From the NCBI GenBank assembly GCA_900143635.1, contig FREY01000002.1, positions 256,429-320,428 on the forward strand: a DNA stretch of 64,000 nucleotides, written 5' to 3'. The notes beneath the pieces were generated by a model. That model worked only from the letters and a program-made list of their open reading frames with translations, made no database searches and was not told where the DNA came from. Numbering within the stretch: the stretch's first letter is position 1; the number at the start of each line of letters is the position of its first letter. Below are positions 9,326-18,406 of this stretch, piece after piece. The translations under genes were made by a program, and so were the position numbers. This DNA comes from Rhodobacteraceae bacterium Alg231-04 (GTDB lineage: Bacteria; Pseudomonadota; Alphaproteobacteria; Rhodobacterales; Rhodobacteraceae).

Positions 9326-9365
9326 CAGGACGACCTGACACACAAGGGCTGACCGGGACGACCCG
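9326..9365 (+). promoter_or_regulatory. Guanidine-II (mini-ykkC) riboswitch
   Basis: Two short hairpins each present the conserved ACGA loop: CAGG-ACGA-CCTG (9326-9337) and CGGG-ACGA-CCCG (9354-9365), joined by a 16-base linker. Paired stem-loops with ACGR loops are the defining feature of mini-ykkC RNAs, which bind guanidinium and turn on downstream genes. The second hairpin ends 6 bases before a TTGAGG ribosome-binding site and 17 bases before the start codon of a SugE/Gdx-type exporter gene, the classic target. The rest of the 332-bp gap (9051-9325) holds no gene that I can support. Confidence 0.93.
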
Positions 9366-9382
9366 ATTGAATTGAGGTCGAA

Positions 9383-9700
9383 ATGGCGTGGGCAACACTT
9401 CTCATTGCAGGTCTGTTGGAAACAGCATGGGCCGCTGGTCTGAAAGCAGTTTCCGCGCGTTTCAGCATCGGTTTGCTGCTTGCGACTGCGGCGTTGATGA
9501 TCACCAGTCTTGCGGCCCTTTACTGGTCAATGCGCTCGCTCCCCCTCGGGGTTGCATACCCAATCTGGACCGGCATTGGATCAATCGGATCGGTCGTCGC
9601 CAGCATTTTGGTATTCAAAGACCAAATCGGCGCAACTGGCCTGGTCGGCGTGACCCTCTTAATCCTCGGTATGATCCTCCTTGGTCTTGAAACTCATTAG
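9383..9700 (+). CDS. sugE: SMR-family guanidinium exporter (SugE/Gdx type)
   Basis: The 105-residue protein has the four helices of the small multidrug resistance family and the essential glutamate at residue 13 (LLETAWAAGLK). WTGIGSIGSVVASILVFKD in helix 3 and a short C-terminus fit the SugE/Gdx subgroup, which exports guanidinium in exchange for protons as an antiparallel dimer in the inner membrane. The guanidine-II riboswitch directly upstream strongly supports guanidinium as substrate. The downstream ACT-domain gene follows after 17 bp. Confidence 0.93.
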   Translation: MAWATLLIAGLLETAWAAGLKAVSARFSIGLLLATAALMITSLAALYWSMRSLPLGVAYPIWTGIGSIGSVVASILVFKDQIGATGLVGVTLLILGMILLGLETH

Positions 9701-9717
9701 AAAAAAGGAAAACAAAT

Positions 9718-10110
9718 ATGGTTGGTGAAACGAACCTGGACGTATTGCTGCGGACAATGTCTGCGCAATTGGTAGACGGCCTATACGTGTTTGCGACCCT
9801 TGCAGAGGGTGTGGTTCCCAGCGGTATCCGCCCGAAAATGCTGTTTCATGAGGCAGAGGGAATGACGCTCATCCTTCTGAAGAGTGAAGCCGAAGCTGCA
9901 GGAATCGACTATGAGTTTCCCTGCCGGATGATCACTTTGAACATCCATTCGTCACTCGAAGCAGTGGGCTTTCTGGCCCGGATCACCACCGCGCTGGAAA
10001 AACATGACATGGGGGTGAACCCGGTGTCGGGCTTTTATCATGACCATCTGTTTGTGCCCGACGGAAGAGAGCATGACGCCCTTGCCGTGTTGAATGCGTT
10101 CACCGCCTAG
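9718..10110 (+). CDS. ACT-domain protein, co-transcribed with the guanidinium exporter
   Basis: The 130-residue protein matches a stand-alone double-ACT family (COG3602 type): an N-terminal half with GLYVFATL and a C-terminal half with SLEAVGFLARITTALEKHD. ACT domains usually bind amino acids or other small ligands and control enzymes or regulators. It has AAAAGGAAAAC upstream of its ATG and lies 17 bp after sugE with no terminator between, so it should be under the same guanidine riboswitch. The ligand and partner are not known. Confidence 0.85.
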   Translation: MVGETNLDVLLRTMSAQLVDGLYVFATLAEGVVPSGIRPKMLFHEAEGMTLILLKSEAEAAGIDYEFPCRMITLNIHSSLEAVGFLARITTALEKHDMGVNPVSGFYHDHLFVPDGREHDALAVLNAFTA

Positions 10111-10396
10111 TCCTGAGGCGGCGACCCATGAGCGCAGCACTAAAATCAGCGATTCTTCCGCAAATTTCTGCGGGAGAATTGTGCCAAATACGCCTGTGCC
10201 ATCGGCCATGTGCGACCCCCTAAAACACAGCCCACAGGTAATATTCATGCAGGCCGGATATGGCTCCGCCCCCTTCCAGGAGGGCCGTGGAGGAGGAGGC
10301 AGCACGCAACGGACGAAGTCCCTTTTACGATTTATTAGACGCGTTTGGTGAATATGCGGGAATGGCAGAATTCGCCTCAAATAGGGAAAATTAAAG
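10111..10396. other. Intergenic region without a supported gene
   Basis: I see no convincing gene in these 286 bases. A short open frame from about 10094 has no family likeness and no ribosome-binding site. The last 60 bases become AT-rich (TTTTACGATTTATTAGACG, then AATAGGGAAAATTAAAG) and should hold the promoter of the following methyltransferase gene. Confidence 0.6.
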
Positions 10397-11644
10397 TTGC
10401 AAGAACTACAACCGGTCACCCTTACTCCTCAGCATCACGCCTATCAGGAGCATCTTCACCAAGCGACACAGGAGGCAGACAGGCTCGTCCAACTGGCAAA
10501 ATCCGAAACTTTGGCTGACGGTGGATTGCGCACATCCCAGATCCTTGGCCAGGCGCTGGCCGCAGATCCCCACCATCATGAAGCACGGGTATTGCAGGAA
10601 CGGCTGAACCAGATGTCGGTGCCGCGCTGGCATTTTCCCATGCTCGCCGATAAGGCCCGCAACCACGCCTATGCCCGCGCAATCGCTGCAAAGGTGAAAC
10701 CGGGGGATGTGGTTCTGGATATCGGCTGCGGCGCCGGTTTGACGGCCATGCTGGCCGCGCGCGCTGGTGCGAAACATGTCTACACCTGCGAACAACAGCC
10801 GCTGATCGCCGAGGCCGCAACGCAGGTTATTGCCCAAAACGGGCTGAGCGACCGCATCACGGTGATCGCGAAATGGTCGCACGATATTGTGGTCGGGGTG
10901 GATATTCCCGAACCGGCAGATGTGGTGGTGTCAGAGATTGTCGACACCGTTCTCTTGGGCGAGGGCGCGCTGGCAACGCTCACCCATGCCATGTCGGCGC
11001 TTGCCAAACCGGACGCGCGCGCCATCCCCGAACACGGAACCCTGATGGCGCAGCTGGTGGAAAGCGATGCCCTGCTGGATCTGTGGCGGCCGCAAGAGGC
11101 AGAAGGATTTGATCTGAGCGCTTTTCACCGCTTTGCAAAGGTCGCGCAAATCACCCCAAACGATATGGCAGCCTGCACTTTGCGGCCCCTGGGTCCGACA
11201 ACAGATGTGTTCAAGATCGATTTCACCCGGCCCAACATCAAACCAGCACGCACAACAACAGATCTTTTCTGTTCGTCATCAGGCGCGATCCATGCGGTTC
11301 TGGTCAGTTTCAAGATGACGCTGGCGCCCGGCATTCAGGTCGAAAACGGTGTGAAGGACGGCGGCCATTGGGGGCGCACCGCGTTTTTCCTCGACCAGCC
11401 CCAAACGGCCAGATCAGGAGACCGCCAGACAATCACCGCCCAGCACGATGCCGCAAATCTGAGCGTGTCTGTGCATGATCCGGTGCTTGATGCCAATGAT
11501 GCGGACGCCGCGGTCTGGATGCGGGCGGCGTGGAATGATCAGCGCCCACTTCGCAATCGCCGCACCCCTGTGACACTGGCGACCTCAATCAGGACAGCGC
11601 CGAATGACCAGACCGGCAATAACACCCGTCGGCCCATTCACTAA
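10397..11644 (+). CDS. PRMT7-like protein arginine methyltransferase-family protein
   Basis: The 415-residue protein has an N-terminal helical extension, then a class I SAM-dependent methyltransferase domain. VLDIGCGAG (106-114) is motif I and E132 should hold the SAM ribose. The stretch SEIVDTVLLGEG has glutamates at 180 and 189, the spacing of the PRMT double-E loop, and matches the DTELIGEG pattern of eukaryotic PRMT7. LADKARNHAY before motif I and MAQLVES after it fit the same family. The C-terminal third would be the PRMT beta barrel. Only one module is present, whereas PRMT7 has two. The start is a TTG at 10397 without a clear ribosome-binding site; an in-frame TAG lies at 10382. Arginine methylation is inferred, and the substrate is unknown. 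Confidence 0.78.
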   Translation: MQELQPVTLTPQHHAYQEHLHQATQEADRLVQLAKSETLADGGLRTSQILGQALAADPHHHEARVLQERLNQMSVPRWHFPMLADKARNHAYARAIAAKVKPGDVVLDIGCGAGLTAMLAARAGAKHVYTCEQQPLIAEAATQVIAQNGLSDRITVIAKWSHDIVVGVDIPEPADVVVSEIVDTVLLGEGALATLTHAMSALAKPDARAIPEHGTLMAQLVESDALLDLWRPQEAEGFDLSAFHRFAKVAQITPNDMAACTLRPLGPTTDVFKIDFTRPNIKPARTTTDLFCSSSGAIHAVLVSFKMTLAPGIQVENGVKDGGHWGRTAFFLDQPQTARSGDRQTITAQHDAANLSVSVHDPVLDANDADAAVWMRAAWNDQRPLRNRRTPVTLATSIRTAPNDQTGNNTRRPIH

Positions 11645-11724
11645 AACCGCGCTCTACCTCAACCAACCAAGGCCCCGGCCTTGGTTGGCCATTTTGCCGA
11701 CCGGAAATCAGCCGCAGATCCAGA

Positions 11725-12837
11725 CTATCCAACCGCAGCCCGATCCTGCTGCGCCAACCAGGCCTGAAAATCACGGATTGTTCCCTCAAAATCTTCACCT
11801 GCCAAGGGACCTGACTGTGCATGCTGCGACCGCAAGGCGACCTGCATTTTCTCCAGTTTTTCGCGGTCTTCCCGGTTCACCTCTTCCCAAAGCCGGATAC
11901 GGTCTTGAATGGTGCCCTCATCCAGATCATCGCCATAGACCGACATCGTCCATTTCACGTGGATTGATTCAGCCGAGATGGGAAAAATCGACAGCGACAC
12001 CAGCAGGCTGGCTGCCTGACTGGCAACCTGCGTCGGAAAGCGCGCAAACAATGTCGAGCGCTGCCGCTCTTCCTGGCTGAGCCCCGGCGCACCCATTCCG
12101 CGCCCGCCTGCACTGTCCGGATAGTTGGCGCAATAGGACGTAAAACCGGGGCCCGAAGCGGATTTCCGGGCGAGCCCGGTAGGCGTGTAACCATGCAGCG
12201 TTTGCGGGTGAACCACAGACAGGTGGTAACCTTCCATGAAATTCTCGACGAGGCACTTCCAGTTGGTGTGCCACACTTCTTCAGCCACATGGACAAGCCG
12301 GAAAGAGCCGGTTTCATAAGGATCCAGAAGCGCGTCCAGTTTCTGCGTGTCGTCAACGGGCGGAACCGCATGCGCATCCAGATTGCAGTAGATGAAACCG
12401 TTCCAGAGCTGGATATTGTAGCTGTGCAATTTGCAGCTGCTTGCATCAAAGCCTTCGTTCTCCATCCGGGTGGCCCGCAGCAATGCACCGTCCCGCCCAT
12501 ACATCCAGGCATGATAGGCACAGACAAACCGCTTCACGTTGCCCCGGCCCTCGGCCAACGGCATGCCCCGGTGACGGCACACATTGGCCAAAATCCGGAT
12601 CTCTCCGTCGTCGCCGCGCACAACAATCAGCGGCTCGTCCAACAGCTGGATGGTGAAGAAATCTCCCGCTTCGGGAACCTCATCCTGCCGTCCGACACAG
12701 TGCCAACCGTGCTGCAGGACGGTTTTCTTTTCCCAGACAAATCGGTCCGGCGAAGTATAAAACGCCCCCGGCAACCCCATGGGACTATCAGCCGGAAGGG
12801 CATCCAATGCTTGCAAAATCGGCCTTAGATCATTCAT
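11725..12837 (-). CDS. Rieske non-heme iron oxygenase alpha subunit (second of pair)
   Basis: The 370-residue protein has an N-terminal Rieske [2Fe-2S] domain with C87, H89, C106 and H109 (ANVCRHRG...VCAYHAW) and a catalytic domain with NWKCLVENFMEGYHLSVVH, giving iron ligands H205 and H210. The residue linking the two centres is E202 rather than the usual Asp, as in carnitine and glycine-betaine type oxygenases. The ATG at 12837 is preferred: AAGGAGGG lies 10 bases before it, inside the end of the upstream gene, whereas the GTG at 12846 abuts that site. No ferredoxin or reductase gene is adjacent. The substrate is likely a quaternary amine or similar, by inference. Confidence 0.88.
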   Translation of the reverse strand: MNDLRPILQALDALPADSPMGLPGAFYTSPDRFVWEKKTVLQHGWHCVGRQDEVPEAGDFFTIQLLDEPLIVVRGDDGEIRILANVCRHRGMPLAEGRGNVKRFVCAYHAWMYGRDGALLRATRMENEGFDASSCKLHSYNIQLWNGFIYCNLDAHAVPPVDDTQKLDALLDPYETGSFRLVHVAEEVWHTNWKCLVENFMEGYHLSVVHPQTLHGYTPTGLARKSASGPGFTSYCANYPDSAGGRGMGAPGLSQEERQRSTLFARFPTQVASQAASLLVSLSIFPISAESIHVKWTMSVYGDDLDEGTIQDRIRLWEEVNREDREKLEKMQVALRSQHAQSGPLAGEDFEGTIRDFQAWLAQQDRAAVG

Positions 12838-12842
12838 ACAAC

Positions 12843-13991
12843 TCACCCCTCCTTGGCAGTGGTTTCCTGTGTTTTTGCAGTCAGATAGCGGGCAAAATCA
12901 TAGTTTGGCCGCTCCAGATGCGACAGATGTCCGGGCGCTGCGAGCGCCGATGACAGCCCCTTAAAGACCTTCTCGGTGCAGCCGCGATCCTCAACATTCA
13001 CATCGTCCAGAAGCGCCTTGAGATCGACAAAGTTCTGCTGCGCGTCGGCGTCTTCCTTGTAATCGTCGGACATGCCGCCACCAAAACGGATATGCACCTG
13101 CCCCGGTCCCTTGGGATGCAGGCTGAGGTACCAAAAATAGCCGGGCGTCAGGGTGATCAGCAGCGAAGGGTAGATCGCCAGCAAGAAGGTCGTGCGCCGT
13201 TCCTCCCCCTTCAGCCGGGTATTGCTGTCATGCGCCATGGCAATGCGCAGCGTCTCATCCTTGAGGATAGTGTGGTAATTGAAAGCCTCCAGACCGGGCG
13301 GGCAGACCATGTCTTCCAGTTTGGACAGCCCGCCAATGGTGCCGGCGTGGCAGACCGGCAGGTGATAGCTTTCCATGAAATTCTCGGCCAGCACCTTCCA
13401 GTTCGTGTCCCAGACATGTTCTTCGAAAAACACCTCGGTGTAATTGGTCATGTCATAGCCGGCGACCAGCTCTTCAACCTGACTCAGCTGTTCGGCAACG
13501 GCCGGAGCATCGGGATTCAGGGTGATGAAGACCCATCCCAGCCATTCCTCGCAGCGCACCTTTGGCAGCTGATACTGATCCTTGCAGAAGCCTTCGTTCA
13601 GGGTCATCGCCGGGGCGCCGCGCAATGATCCGTCCAGATTATAGGTCCAGGCGTGATAGGGGCAGACAATCGAGCGGACATTGCCGCTGCCCTGCAGCAA
13701 TGTCGACATCCGGTGCAGGCAGACGTTCGACAGCGCCCGGATTTCCCCGTCGCGGTCGCGCATGACGATGACAGGCTGGCCCGCCAATTCGCAGGTTGTG
13801 TAATCACCCGGATTGCCCAGCCCGTTGGCGCGCCCGACGCAGTACCAGTCTTTGGAGAAAATACCGTCCAGCTCTGCTTTCAGGAATTCATCGCTGGTGT
13901 AGACCTCTGGCGGCATGGCCCGCGCCTGTTCAAATGGAACGCTTGTATTGGCACGCAGGGCAGAAACGGGGTCGGCGGAATCTTTGGCCAT
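12843..13991 (-). CDS. Rieske non-heme iron oxygenase alpha subunit (first of pair)
   Basis: This 382-residue protein has Rieske ligands C91, H93, C110 and H113 and catalytic-domain ligands H210 and H215 in NWKVLAENFMESYHLPVCH, with E207 at the bridging position. It is a paralogue of the next gene, and its last three codons provide that gene's ribosome-binding site. Two tandem alpha subunits with bridging glutamates suggest a hetero-oligomeric oxygenase or two steps on the same N-methylated substrate. The ATG at 13991 is taken rather than a TTG six bases upstream. The electron-transfer partners must be coded elsewhere. Confidence 0.88.
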   Translation of the reverse strand: MAKDSADPVSALRANTSVPFEQARAMPPEVYTSDEFLKAELDGIFSKDWYCVGRANGLGNPGDYTTCELAGQPVIVMRDRDGEIRALSNVCLHRMSTLLQGSGNVRSIVCPYHAWTYNLDGSLRGAPAMTLNEGFCKDQYQLPKVRCEEWLGWVFITLNPDAPAVAEQLSQVEELVAGYDMTNYTEVFFEEHVWDTNWKVLAENFMESYHLPVCHAGTIGGLSKLEDMVCPPGLEAFNYHTILKDETLRIAMAHDSNTRLKGEERRTTFLLAIYPSLLITLTPGYFWYLSLHPKGPGQVHIRFGGGMSDDYKEDADAQQNFVDLKALLDDVNVEDRGCTEKVFKGLSSALAAPGHLSHLERPNYDFARYLTAKTQETTAKEG

Positions 13992-14258
13992 TTGCAACTG
14001 TTCCCATTCACTAAATGATCTGCCTCCAGAATGGATCTTTCATCTGAAGCGGACCGACAGAAAACGACAACCGCAAAGGAAATCGATTTTTCATATTTTA
14101 ATGAATTACTTAGACGTTCTTTGACTGCATTCAACGCGACGCTGACAGGCCATTTTTGCTGTGTTGATTTTGAACAGACTCGCCAATTCCGCAGTAAGGG
14201 AACTCTTGCAGAGGGCGTGTTTCAACGCTGCATTTCGTGAATCCTGCGGCCACAAAAA
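13992..14258. other. Intergenic region upstream of the Rieske pair
   Basis: These roughly 270 bases carry no supported gene. The part from 14085 to 14110 is AT-rich (TTTTTCATATTTTAATGAATT) and probably includes the promoter of the minus-strand Rieske operon. I see no recognisable operator. Confidence 0.5.
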
Positions 14259-14284
14259 AGGCCGGTGCTTATGCACCGGCCTTT
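14259..14284. terminator. Terminator after ahcY
   Basis: AAGGCCGGTGC and GCACCGGCCTT (14259-14269, 14274-14284) form a perfect 11-bp stem with a 4-base loop. On the minus strand it is followed by a run of T (TTTTTTG), 22 bases after the ahcY stop, a textbook intrinsic terminator. Confidence 0.93.
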
Positions 14285-14305
14285 TCAATTCGCATTTTCA
14301 GCCGC

Positions 14306-15697
<1,392 letters not shown>

Positions 15698-15710
15698 GAC
15701 GGCGTGCTCC

Positions 15711-15750
15711 ATTCCGGTTTGAATAACTGGCGATGGGGTAACACCGGAAT
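15711..15750 (-). promoter_or_regulatory. Structured leader hairpin upstream of ahcY
   Basis: On the minus strand an 8-bp perfect stem ATTCCGGT/ACCGGAAT closes a 24-base loop and ends right at GGAGCA, the likely ribosome-binding site of ahcY. The loop contains CCCCAT, which could pair with ATGGAG to form a pseudoknot hiding that site. The size and layout recall small SAM or SAH riboswitches, but the sequence does not match the SAM-II, SAM/SAH or SAH consensus that I know. It may be an uncharacterised regulatory leader. Confidence 0.4.
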
Positions 15751-15782
15751 AGTGGACAAGCAATGAAGATGCGGCCGACGCC

Positions 15783-16097
15783 TTAGCCTTCGGTGCCTTT
15801 AGGGGCCTCCTTTTCCACCGCTTCAAAGAAATCGGTTCCCGCCGCAACCACACATGTAATGCCAGTGGCATGGGTCAGCAGAACCGTGAACGTGCCCGTT
15901 TCATCAGAGGACCAGATTTCCACAACGGACTTTGCTTCCTGACCATTGTGCAACCCGCCAACCGTCAGGCGCTCTTCATATTTGTTTTTGAGCTGTTCCA
16001 CGACAGAGTTTCGTTCACCACAGGCAGAGGCCAGAGCGGGTGGCGCAGTTCCCGCCATTCCGAACACCAGAGTCGCGGCCATCAAACGCTTGAACAT
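15783..16097 (-). CDS. Small exported protein of unknown function
   Basis: The 104-residue protein has a clear Sec signal peptide ([25 protein letters not shown]) with probable cleavage after ALA-SA. The mature part, about 80 residues, has two cysteines that could form a disulfide and segments such as [20 protein letters not shown] and [20 protein letters not shown] do not recognise a family with certainty; similar small secreted proteins are common in Rhodobacteraceae. AAAGGAATGTACC precedes the ATG. The gene ends 86 bp before the ahcY start on the same strand. Confidence 0.75.
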   Translation of the reverse strand: MFKRLMAATLVFGMAGTAPPALASACGERNSVVEQLKNKYEERLTVGGLHNGQEAKSVVEIWSSDETGTFTVLLTHATGITCVVAAGTDFFEAVEKEAPKGTEG

Positions 16098-16309
16098 GGT
16101 ACATTCCTTTCGACACTCGTACAGTCACCGAGAGGGGTACCGATGGGGGATATTCACCCCCCTCTTCCTTATAATATCGGTCCGGTCGCCACTCATTTCA
16201 AATAATTGACCGTTCAAGAAATCGTTGGGTCGAAGAGGTTCACCCGTTAAACCAAGGTCCTAAACGGGAATCAAAGACCTGTAGAAACAAGCTCCAAGGG
16301 AGGCACTTC

Positions 16310-16906
16310 GTGCGAACTCAACCCCGTGCCTGGCAACGCATGCTTTCGGGCAGACGGCTCGATCTTCTGGATCCGACCCCGGTGGATATCGAAATCGCCG
16401 ACATCGCCCACGGGCTGGCGTTTGTGGCCCGCTGGAATGGCCAGACCTTCGGCGATTTCGCCTATTCCGTGGCCGAACATTCGCTTCTGGTGGAGGAGCT
16501 TTTTGGCCGCCTCAACCCCAAAGCACCGATCAAATGGCGCCTTGCCGCCCTGCTGCATGACGCGCCGGAATATGTGATTGGCGATATGATTTCCCCGGTG
16601 AAAGCCGCCGTAGGGCCGGGATATGGCGCACTGGACGACAGGCTGGTTGCTGCTATCCACCTGCGCTTTGGCCTGCCCGCCGCCCTGCCCAAAACAGTCA
16701 AGGCCCAGATCAAGCGCGCCGACCGGATCAGCGCCTGGATGGAGGCCGTGCAGATAGCCGGGTTTTCCGAAACAGAGGCGGGCAAGCTCTTTGGTCGCCC
16801 GAAACAAGATGTGATCGACGGTCTGTCGATTCGCCTGCGCCCCCCGGTTGAGGTGCGAAATGCCTTTACCGCACGCCATACAGAGCTTCTGGCAGCCATG
16901 GGCTGA
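16310..16906 (+). CDS. HD-domain phosphohydrolase (YfbR-like)
   Basis: The 198-residue protein has the HD superfamily metal motif: H in AEHSLLVEELF, the HD pair in LLHDAPEYVIGD, and a later D in KRADRISAW. This pattern is that of YfbR-like proteins, 5'-deoxynucleotidases that act on dNMPs; the exact substrate here is inferred. It starts with GTG, supported by AAGGGAGG upstream. The 212-bp divergent gap before it must hold its promoter and that of the small exported protein. Confidence 0.88.
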   Translation: MRTQPRAWQRMLSGRRLDLLDPTPVDIEIADIAHGLAFVARWNGQTFGDFAYSVAEHSLLVEELFGRLNPKAPIKWRLAALLHDAPEYVIGDMISPVKAAVGPGYGALDDRLVAAIHLRFGLPAALPKTVKAQIKRADRISAWMEAVQIAGFSETEAGKLFGRPKQDVIDGLSIRLRPPVEVRNAFTARHTELLAAMG

Positions 16907-16977
16907 CCACCCGGGTGGTGCCTATGCAGATCCGCCGGTCAGCGTTCTGCGGCCACGCGTTTTAAGGAAAACGCTTC

Positions 16978-16998
16978 CGCCGCGCCGCAGGCGCGGCG
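16978..16998. terminator. GC-rich hairpin between HD gene and regA
   Basis: A perfect 9-bp stem CGCCGCGCC/GGCGCGGCG with a 3-base loop lies between the two converging genes. On the minus strand it is followed by GAAGCGTTTTCC, so it probably ends regA transcripts. Confidence 0.6.
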
Positions 16999-17053
16999 CC
17001 ACGCCCAACTGAGAAGCTGCATTTATGCGGCCTGAACAGGCGGGAGCGCCCCC

Positions 17054-17608
17054 CTATTTGGGGCTGCGCTTGGCCAGGATGCGTTGCAAGGTGCGACGGT
17101 GCATATTCAGCCGACGTGCCGTTTCCGAAACATTTCGGTCGCACAGCTCGTATACGCGCTGAATATGTTCCCAGCGTACCCGGTCCGCGCTCATCGGGTT
17201 TTCCGGTGGCGGTGGCAGCTCATCATCGCTGGCCAGCAGCGCATTGGTGATGTCTGTCGCATCCGCAGGTTTGGACAGGTAGTCGGTGGCGCCAATCTTG
17301 ACCGCAGCAACCGCCGTGGCAATGGCGCCATAGCCTGTCAGAACCACAACCCGGCAATCGGGGCGTTTTTCGCGCAGCACTTCGACCACATCCAGCCCGT
17401 TGCCGTCTTCCAACCGCAGATCAACAACCGCAAATGCCGGTGGCCGCGCCGTGGCGATCGCAGATCCAGCCGCAACCGACCCGGCCGTTTCAATCGAAAA
17501 CCCGCGCTTTTCCATAGCTTTGCCAAGACGCCGCAGAAACGGTTCATCGTCATCGACCAGCAGGAGCGTTTTATCGGGACCAATGTCCTGCAGGGCAGTT
17601 TCGGCCAT
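17054..17608 (-). CDS. regA: Redox response regulator RegA/PrrA/ActR
   Basis: RegA is the DNA-binding partner of RegB and controls genes of respiration, carbon and nitrogen fixation and, where present, photosynthesis in response to redox state. The 184-residue protein has a receiver domain with D19-D21 acid pocket and phosphoacceptor D63 (VVDLRLEDGNG), the LTGYG and SKPAD segments, a Pro-rich linker (DDELPPPPENP) and a Fis-type helix-turn-helix (SETARRLNMHRRTLQRIL). The start at 17608 has GGAGAGACG upstream. It is 88 bp from senC on the same strand. Confidence 0.96.
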   Translation of the reverse strand: MAETALQDIGPDKTLLLVDDDEPFLRRLGKAMEKRGFSIETAGSVAAGSAIATARPPAFAVVDLRLEDGNGLDVVEVLREKRPDCRVVVLTGYGAIATAVAAVKIGATDYLSKPADATDITNALLASDDELPPPPENPMSADRVRWEHIQRVYELCDRNVSETARRLNMHRRTLQRILAKRSPK

Positions 17609-17695
17609 ATTCGTCTCTCCGCAATTACTCGTGTACGCGCGCAAGAGAGACTATGGCCTCAAGCCTGGGAAAGGTCAATTTCAGCTATAGGTTCA

Positions 17696-18319
17696 TTACA
17701 TTTTGTCGATGAAGCATGCCGTTTTGTCGGCCATCTGCTCGGCGGTGTCCTCGCGGCGGAAGAATTCAACAAAGCCCACTTCGGGCAGAACCAGATAAGA
17801 AAAGGTGGAGTGATCGACGAGGTAATAGTCATCATCACCCTCGTTTGCCTTGTAATAGGTCTTATAGGCGCGGCTTGCGGCCTTGACCTGCTCGGGCGAT
17901 CCGGTCAGCCCGATCATCTTTTCATGCAGGTTGAATGCAAAATCGCCAACCGCCTCGGGCGTGTCGCGCTTTGGGTCGACCGAGATGAATACCGGCGTCA
18001 CACTGTGGCCGCGCTCTGCCAGAACATCCACCGCATCGGCGTTGCGGGAGACATCCATCGGGCAGACATCGGGGCAGAAAGTATAGCCAAAGTAGACGAT
18101 GGAAGGTTCGGTGATCACATCCTTATCGGTCACCGTCTCGCCCTTGCTATTGACCAGTTCAAACGGCCCACCAATGGTATCGGCACCGCCGGCGATCTGG
18201 CTGCTGCGGCATTGGGCGAAGCGGTCGCCGCCGTCATTGTTGCCTTTGGTGGCAAACCAGGTGCCCCCGACCAGGGCGATAGCGGCGGCAGTGGCGAGAT
18301 ATGCGGACAGGCGGGTCAT
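17696..18319 (-). CDS. senC: SCO1/SenC/PrrC copper chaperone-like protein
   Basis: SenC (PrrC) is a membrane-anchored, thioredoxin-fold copper protein that helps assemble the CuA or CuB centre of cytochrome oxidases and influences RegB signalling. The 207-residue protein has an N-terminal anchor (residues 4-23), the copper motif FCPDVCP with C82 and C86, and the distant histidine in LVDHSTFSYLV. An extra cysteine at 37 lies in the periplasmic part. It lies between regA and the divergent regB, the usual order. Confidence 0.95.
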   Translation of the reverse strand: MTRLSAYLATAAAIALVGGTWFATKGNNDGGDRFAQCRSSQIAGGADTIGGPFELVNSKGETVTDKDVITEPSIVYFGYTFCPDVCPMDVSRNADAVDVLAERGHSVTPVFISVDPKRDTPEAVGDFAFNLHEKMIGLTGSPEQVKAASRAYKTYYKANEGDDDYYLVDHSTFSYLVLPEVGFVEFFRREDTAEQMADKTACFIDKM

Positions 18320-18406
18320 GGGGCTGTGCCTTCATGTTGAAGATTGTTGATCGTTCCGTGCCCGAGACCTATCAATTTCCAGAGCCAATGCAACCGGAGC
18401 CCACGT

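Noticed and set aside
10094-10351. Small gene between the ACT gene and the methyltransferase gene
   Set aside because: The 85-codon frame has low-complexity composition, no ribosome-binding site and overlaps the ACT gene in another frame.
15698-15785. SAM-II, SAM/SAH or SAH riboswitch upstream of ahcY
   Set aside because: A strong hairpin next to the ribosome-binding site is present, but the conserved bases of these classes, as far as I can recall them, are absent. I kept it only as an unclassified leader.
18320-18406. FNR or RegA operator between senC and regB
   Set aside because: TTGAT and ATCAA half-sites occur but with the wrong spacing for an FNR box, and RegA sites are too degenerate to call by eye.
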